Part shown: positions 57,215-64,000 of the stretch, piece after piece
Layout: each line of letters opens with the position of its first letter
Numbering within the stretch: the first letter of the stretch is position 1
NCBI RefSeq assembly: GCF_021018805.1
Contig: NC_086254.1
Coordinates: forward strand, 22,557,300 to 22,621,299
Reading direction: 5' to 3'
From: Prinia subflava
Taxonomy: Eukaryota > Chordata > Aves > Passeriformes > Cisticolidae
DNA: 64,000 nucleotides
Notes under the pieces: generated by a model
Database searches by the model: none
What the model was told of the DNA's origin: nothing
What the model saw: only the letters and a program-made list of their open reading frames with translations
Translations under genes and position numbers: made by a program

Positions 57215-60200
57215 CCAGGGCAACCACAACCAGACCAGGCCTCTCAGTTTCCCCCTTCTGCTTGCAGAAGCTGCCTCTTGCCTCTCAAGACCCCTTAGAA
57301 AAGAGAAAGGGAGTGCAAGGAGAAGATGTCACTGGCACGCTGTGAAGGAGACTGGCCTTTTGCAGAGTATTCACCTTTGCGAGAGAAGGGAGATGCAAGG
57401 TGGGAGCTGTGGCCCTGCTTTGTGTGTGCTTTATCTGACTCTGAGCCTCCAGAAACCAAGGCAGACCCGCAGCACACAGCAGCCGTGCTCTCCCTGCTGC
57501 ACAGCCTGGCTGAGTCCCGAGCTCCGGGTGTCCTCTCTGCCTTTTTAAAGCCCGAGGAGTGACAATCGTGGATGAGGCATTTCCAGCCTCTGGAGGTCCT
57601 TGTGACTCAGGTGACCAGTCAGCCCCCCAACGCTCTGGGGTCAGGTTTCCCCTGCCTTCCTGTCCCCAAACACATGCCTAATGAGCTTAATGTCCCAGGT
57701 AATCACTTCAGGAGAGCTCATCTGCTATTCCAGCCTGGTTTCAACCCAAACGTCGAGAAATCTCTCATGGATAATGTACAAGGCAGCAAGGACACAGAAG
57801 AGCAGCGGCTCCCCCTCACCTTCAGACCCTGCTTCAGGGACCTTTTCCCCAGAGCACTTTTGAATATGATTTGCAAGTATTCAGTACAACTGGGGAGGTT
57901 GGTTTCATCCCAAAATGTATTGCTCAGTCTTAGGTTTTGCTTCTGGAGAGTGATGTCTGCCTCAGGGGATCCCTGCCCCGTGCTCTGCCCCCCACTCCCA
58001 GGACTGTTCCCATCCCCACCGTGTCCAGCCCCATGGTGACCCGGGCCAGTGCCCGCTTCCAAGTTTATTTTTAAAAACTTTTGCTCTGCGTGGTCACTGG
58101 TGCCAATGCAAATCTCTGCTGGTCCCAGATGGAGCAGAGAGGCCAACAGGTCACTCCTGCTGCAGGAGAGCCTTTGCCAGGGGAGCTGAACCCATGAGCT
58201 GAGCCCTCTTGTGACCCCTCTTGTGTGAACTGATGACTCCAAATTTTCCATGCAGAGTACTCCAAGAGAAAATTTCCCTCACTGACTGCTACTGCTCTCC
58301 AAGGAGCCACTCCAGAACTGTTCTCTGTATATCCCACTTTGGGAATTACTAGTGTAACTGGTCTGTATTTTCCCCAGGGGAAAAACAGAGGAGTTTTTTT
58401 CTGAAACATTTTTTCTCCTTACCCGAAAAAGCTTCACTACTGGAGTTTCAAACATGAGGTGTAAATCTTTCTTTCAGATCATTAACTCTTCCTTAGTTCT
58501 TAATTTTTTCAACTGACTCCTAAAGACGTGCAGGTGCTGGAGGAGGGGAGATGTGCAAGAGGAAGCCTCTGCAAGGAGCCTGTGGGGGGAACAGGAGGGA
58601 ACCTGGTATGAGGCCCTGATGGCCTTTTTGGCCCCTTCTTTGAGAGGAAGGGGGATCCAGATGTAAGTCAATCTGTGATTTGCAGCTCATATCTTCTCAT
58701 TTAATTTTAGCAAAAATCAGCAGGTATCAGAGCCCCCTGCACACTCTGTGGCAGCCAGCAGGGTCTGGTGATGCTGCAGAGCCGTGGGTGCTGCAGGTTT
58801 CTCTGGGGAGGACACAGGGAACAGACTCACCCTGGCTGCACAGGGCACTCAGACTCCCACAGCCCATGGGATGTGCTACACACCCCTCTCCTTTCTGGAG
58901 GACAGATACAGACCCACGAACTACCAAAGGAACCATCCACATTCACCTACTTAAGGCACAAATAAGTGCACCGACTTAAATGGGAAACATCCAGCCTGCT
59001 TTTCCCAGCATGAACCTCTCCTTGCACAGTAACCTTATCACAGCCAGCCAAGTGACCAGTGCTGGCCTTGTTTAGGTTTCTCAGCACGTATAAGAAGATT
59101 ACTATATACATCTTATTTCTGTGGTGATAAGCAGCTTAGACAATATGACTAAGGGTCACTGCATACAATGAGCCTATGGAATTATTGTAATTTTCTGGTG
59201 GGCAATGAAGTGAGCTGAAGGTTTCCAGCATGCAGCCTCGGGGCTTTGCCATTAACCAAGCAGCTCCATGCTAAGGCTGGAGCCTGTCAAGAGGCTGATT
59301 TTTCTGTTTCCCATAGGAAGTAAGGATATATTGACATTTAGCACATGACAACATTTCTGAAAATAAGGACAGATAAATAAGAACATGTTGAGAATACCGA
59401 AGAAGTTTGTTCCAATCATGACCTTAAGAAACGCTGTGTTACCTGTGTGATAGAAAATAGGATAAACCTTGGAAAAGGAAAGTCACTCCAAAACCAAAGC
59501 TGAGACCATCTCAGCTGCACTGAACACAGTATCCCCCTTGCTGTGGCCTTCCACAACACACCCCACTGCCACCTCCTCTCCAGGACAGGCAGGCAGCACA
59601 CCTCACACCCAGGGCTCAGGCAGGGCAGCAGGACTGACCAAGCCCACCCTGCCCCACAGAACCCTCAGGGGATCCCAGGGCTGCTGCCCCTGCACTGGGT
59701 GCAAACCATTTCTTGGCCTCAGCTCACAGCCGAGATCTGCTCCTTTGTGAGCTGCATCAGCCCAAAGTAATCCCAAACTTGGGACCACAGCAGTGCAGAA
59801 AAACAGCCAAAGCAGCTTTTAGCATGAGCTCCATGGGGGCTGGAGGAGTTCTCAGGAGCCAGGCAGGTCCAGGCAGGAGGCACTCTGCTCCTCCCTGGTT
59901 CCCAGCCTTACACAATTCCTTCACTCAAAGCTGGAGCCACTGCTCACCTGCACTCCTCAGGTGTGCTGCTATCCTGCAGATGTGGCAGCACTTCAGAGCT
60001 GCGCTCTACCCCCCAGCAGCATTTGAGGCTGCAGTACAGTGCATTAGGAAACAGGTCAAAGTGCCGCTGACTGAATTTGTCAAGGGAAAAAGCAGTGGAA
60101 CATTAAGGAATTCAATAGAAAATGTGGCTCCAGGTGCAGGCAAAGCCAACTGACCCGTGAACACTTGCAAATGTCAAGTTATGGGTTGCTAAAGGAGAAC

Positions 60201-60734
60201 CTGGGGTGTTTTAACTGTACCAAGACATTCTGACTCTTAAAATGCCACCCCAGGGACACCTTGGCTCCCTGCTCCAAGCCCTGTGTGACCCCAGGGGTGA
60301 CCCCAGGCCCTGCTGCCACCCTCGTGCTGAGGTGCAGGGTCTGGGGGCACTGAGCAGCCTGTGCCACAGCTGCAGGGCACCCAGGGCTGGGCAGGGGACA
60401 GGGGACAGGGGGGCAGGACATGCCGGGGTTTGGGGAGAGAGCAGCACAGGCGGTGGATGGGATTTACAGACAGCACATTCCCACTGGGAAGGGGACGGTG
60501 TCTTTGAGAGGGAGCAAGAAAGGGGAAAGGAGATCATGTTTTCTCAATGCTCTTAGCTGAAGCAAACCCTTAATAAGGATTGGGATGAGCCTGGATAGAA
60601 GGGAGGGTTACCTGTGGTGTGGTGAAGAGGTGGTGGCAGGTGGGGGCAAGTGTGGGGCTCAGCTGGCCCGGGGACGGGCTGGCAGACATCACCCCCAGAC
60701 AGAGGAGCACAGGGCACCCTGCCATGCCAGGCTG
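57215..60734. other. KCNB2 intron, part 12
   Basis: Unique intronic DNA with no recognised exon, RNA gene or mobile element. Composition is even. Confidence 0.5.
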
Positions 60735-60805
60735 CACTGCCAGCCAGCACTGCCCACTGCCAGCCAGCACTGCCCACTGCCAGCCAGCACTGCCCACTGC
60801 CAGCG
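60735..60805 (+). repeat. 20-bp minisatellite, three perfect units
   Basis: CAGCCAGCACTGCCCACTGC occurs identically at 60741, 60761 and 60781, with a partial unit before. Confidence 0.95.
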
Positions 60806-60809
60806 CCCC

Positions 60810-63800
60810 TCGGCCTCCAGAAAGGGTTGGGATGCTTCCTGGGCTGATCATGACCAACACTGCCTTGGGTGAGCGGAGCAGGGTCCAAATGAACCCAAAC
60901 CCCAAGGATGGGGACAGGATGCAGCAGGACTCCTCTGGCACCTTCCCTCTCCCCTCACCAGGACCCCCAGTTCTCAGCACTGCTGGTCCTCCAGTGGTTG
61001 AGCTCTTGTGGCTCTTAAGGTTTTGGGGCAAAAGGTGAAAATTCAGTCTTTTTTGATAAAAAAAGTTCTCTCTCAATCTCTAAAGAAAGTTAAGGCAGAA
61101 GTGTGCAGGCTTTGTGGTATTTGATGTGCTGTAAAGAGAGGCCAAGGAATACAGGAGGTCTGGGAAACACCTCCATCAGCAAAGTGCTTTCCTTACAAAC
61201 CCAGCGTGGGAGCAGTGGGACAGGGGAAATTCGCAGGCTCCCCTGCAGAGCAGCAGACACAGCCCTGAGCTCTGGCACCAGGGGCTCAGGGGACACTCGG
61301 GGGGGTTGTGCCCAGCACCCCCTGAGTTATCCTGAGTGGATCTCCATCCCCTGCGCTCAGGGGCTGGCAGTGACTCCAGCCCCTCCGTGTTTCCATCCAT
61401 CCTGAGAAGCTGCTCTGCTGACTGGAGGCCAAATATAGCAGGAAACATCAGTTGTGACAGAAGTTTCTCTCTGAGGGCTTGGAGAACTCAGAAGTGCCAT
61501 TATTTCCTGCATTTAAAATGACTGGTAATCAAAAGCCTTGTTTGGGAAGCCCCATTTGTGCCTCACACAACTCTAGGCTCTGATGCACACTAAAATATCA
61601 CATTAATTATGCATAAAATGTACATCTTTGGCTTTTAGGGACAGAGGAAACAGTTTTGTCTTGGGAATAACAGAGAATTATTTTGGCCTGGAGTCAAGAA
61701 CACACAGCCCAGTTTTTGTTCATTTCATTTGGTTTTGGGTTCCTTTCTAAATGCAGGCAGCTATTTGAAAAGGGCCTGTTTCCTGCAGAAAAGGAAGTTA
61801 TTGTGCTCTCCGCACATTCTTTCAATGCACCATTTCAGAACCTGAGCAGGCAGAGCCCTGCCTGTTTCCCTGGCCCCAGGGCTGGAGTGGTCTCAGGTGA
61901 CTCCAGAGGAGATGTCACTCTGTTCTGGGTTTTATTCCACCCCTCTGCATCTAAAAATCCAGCTGGGAATCCTCCAGCACCTACCAAGCAGTGGGCTAAG
62001 GAGCCTGGACAAGGACTGCAAACGACAGAAGTGATCCCCTGGGATCCTGGGCTGGAGGGGGAAGATCCCCAGGGGCACAGGGGGACACAGGAGGACACAG
62101 GGCCCCCTCAGACACCAGGCTCCAACACAGCCTTTGCCTTTCCCCACCTGCACAGAGCAGGCTCTCAAGAGGTGAATGTAAAACACCCAAGGGCTGTTAC
62201 AGTCCGGGGCCTCCACAGCCACGGGGGGCTGTTCCCTCACCCAGCTGGGCCACCCCTGGGTTTTGGTGGATGTGGCACAGAGGGGACATTCCTCCCTAAA
62301 GCTGGCCCGAGCAGAGGCAGGGAGGGTGCAGCACACCCTGCAGCAGCGCCCTGCTCTCACCTCAGCCCGGGAGCGCCCCAGGAGCTGCCCCTCTCCAGAT
62401 GAGGCTTCCAAGGAGGAACAAACAATGCAGAGCTGCTGTGATATATTTAACGATGAGTCATTCTCTTAAAAATGATCAGCTGTGAAAGGCTTTCACCACT
62501 CTGGGAATAATGCAATGATGTATTCCATGTGAATCAGTGCGGAGCGTATCCATGGCAACCCCATCCTTGCAGTTTGCCAACAGTTGGGGTAACCGGCCTG
62601 GAAGAGTTGCAGAAAATAAACCCGCATATTATGGGCTTTGAAAGGAAAAATCAGGCTTGTTTTGGGTTACAAGTGTCCTGTCTGTGTGCTTAGCTTAGGC
62701 TGGCTGGGTTGGCACCTTGTGGGACCTCCCAGGGGTGCCCCCTCCCCAGAGCCCCGTGGCTCCTGTCCCTGCCGTGCCACCGAGCTGAGCCGGGCATGGT
62801 GCCGGGCTCAGCCCTGCCCTGCCCCTGCCCAGCCCGACCGGGGCACGGGCAGAGCCCAGCCCGCCCCGAGGGCACCCAGCAGGGCCAGCTCCGGCCACGG
62901 GCACAGCCTTTCTGCCTGCTGGGAGTCCCAGAGCAGCTGAAACGCCTGTGCAACATCTCTGCCTGCTGGGAGCCCCAGAGCAGCTCAAATGCTTGTGCCT
63001 GCCCAGAGCCCGGGCTGCAGCCGGTGTTCCAGAGCCTGGGTTACTCGGGAGGACAGACCCTCTCGGGGGCTTGATCCACAGGATGCGTTTTCCTCCTGCT
63101 GTGTTCCCGGTGTGAGCTCCAGAGAGGTGGTTTGTGGAAAGCTGCTGCCCCTGCTCCCCAGAAATGTAAGAGCAAGACACAGACATGCCCTGTGTGAATG
63201 AGAAGTTGTTCTGAGCAGCCTCTTGCCTTACTCGGGAGCTGAATTTTGAAAACTGTACATAAAGCATTGTGGAAAACCTCAAAGAAAAAATGCATTCCAA
63301 TGTATTTGGAATGACTCTTTGCTCTGGCACAGGTGTCAGACTCTCCCTGGTTCAGCAATGTGGATCCTATAGAAAATGAAAAAAGGAATTTTTCTGTATG
63401 GTAGCAGGGTTTTCATGAAGTTGTTTAAACACAGCACCTCCAGGAAGAGTACCTGGTCTTGTTTGGCACTTGCTGGGTCAGTCTGGGGTCTGCGTCTGCC
63501 CCAGGAAAGAAAAAGCAGAGAAGGACAAGTTCCTTCGGGGGATGAGAGGTTTGATGCAGATCTCTGGGCGTTAACAGGCTGCCCTTGGTGTGCTCCCTGC
63601 AAACTCAGAGCAGGAATGCTCAGGAGGGGGAGACCAGCAGAGCTGGGCCATCCCCCCAAGTGCTCGTCCCTCCCGAGCCTCCGTTCATCCCGGGGCTCAG
63701 CTGAGCCCTGCTCAGACCCTAATGGGTTTTGTGGAGCTGGAAAGCCCAGCCTGAGGCAGCATAAAACACGATTTTCCCTTCAGTGTTAGGAGGTGAGTGA

Positions 63801-64000
63801 CTCCAGCCCATCTTTATTTTCTCTGGAGCATTATGAAAGACTAAACACTCCAAGAAAATGGCATCCATTCACAGCATGCCAAGGCCACTGGCGTGCTGAT
63901 AAAAATTCTAATTGCAGGAGGGTAACTATCAATCTCTCTGACTCATGCTACAGAAGATGCTGAAATGGCACTCTTGTTTTCCTCTCAAGCATTCTGCTGC
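60810..64000. other. KCNB2 intron, part 13, to window end
   Basis: No exon was recognised. GTATCCATGGCAAC at 62546-62559 resembles an RFX X-box inside an AT-rich, conserved-looking block (62430-62640). A CpG-rich patch lies at 62740-62900. Confidence 0.5.

Noticed and set aside
56644..57548. Frames with poly-aspartate, poly-histidine or poly-serine
   Set aside because: They come from the ATC microsatellite; the flanks show no protein likeness.
28714..64000. Search for the KCNB2 T1-domain exon
   Set aside because: No minus-strand frame shows the T1 tetramerisation text or the segment just before S1, so it lies outside the window.

Overview
The window looks like a piece of a bird chromosome, probably a songbird. 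It has two vertebrate protein genes with short exons, long gene-poor non-coding DNA, very few transposon remnants (one CR1 LINE tail and two worn MIR-type SINEs), and many GC-rich minisatellites. The bird call rests on the CR1 tail, the low transposon load and the GC-rich tandem repeats. The vertebrate call rests on clear SBSPON and KCNB2 proteins. The species cannot be named from the sequence.

Layout. (1) At 951-3830 (+) there is a spliced, apparently non-coding gene. It has a CpG-rich promoter, a TATA/CArG-like box, pyrimidine-rich (5'TOP-like) start candidates and five inferred exons. Its first three introns each carry one copy of the same box C/D snoRNA family. The second and third snoRNAs belong to a cassette of about 400 bp, intron plus exon, that has been duplicated. 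(2) At 7264-10213 (+) is the complete five-exon coding region of SBSPON, a secreted somatomedin-B / thrombospondin type-1 protein of 267 residues. Its 3' UTR runs to about 10.8 kb. (3) From about 10.8 to 25.5 kb no gene could be recognised. The stretch holds a hairpin with an EBF-like palindrome, a 43-bp repeat, a CYGCC pentamer tract, a 20-bp repeat carrying CACGTG boxes and a GC repeat with 152-bp higher-order structure. In mammals TERF1 lies between SBSPON and KCNB2; no exon of it was recognised here. (4) At 26692-28713 (-) is the large last coding exon of KCNB2 (Kv2.2), with S1-S6, the pore and the long cytoplasmic tail, followed by a presumed 3' UTR to about 25.46 kb. (5) From 28714 to the end of the window lies the KCNB2 intron. 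The exon for the N-terminal T1 domain is not seen, so the intron exceeds 35 kb. It holds about ten separate minisatellites, an ATC microsatellite, a CR1 tail, a MIR and several AT-rich blocks that resemble conserved regulatory DNA.

The genes do not form a functional pathway. SBSPON next to a convergent KCNB2 matches the vertebrate gene order I recall (human 8q13-q21). The main feature that may be undescribed is the snoRNA host gene with its recent internal duplication. Exon limits come from splice consensus, reading-frame continuity and protein similarity from memory; no alignment was run.
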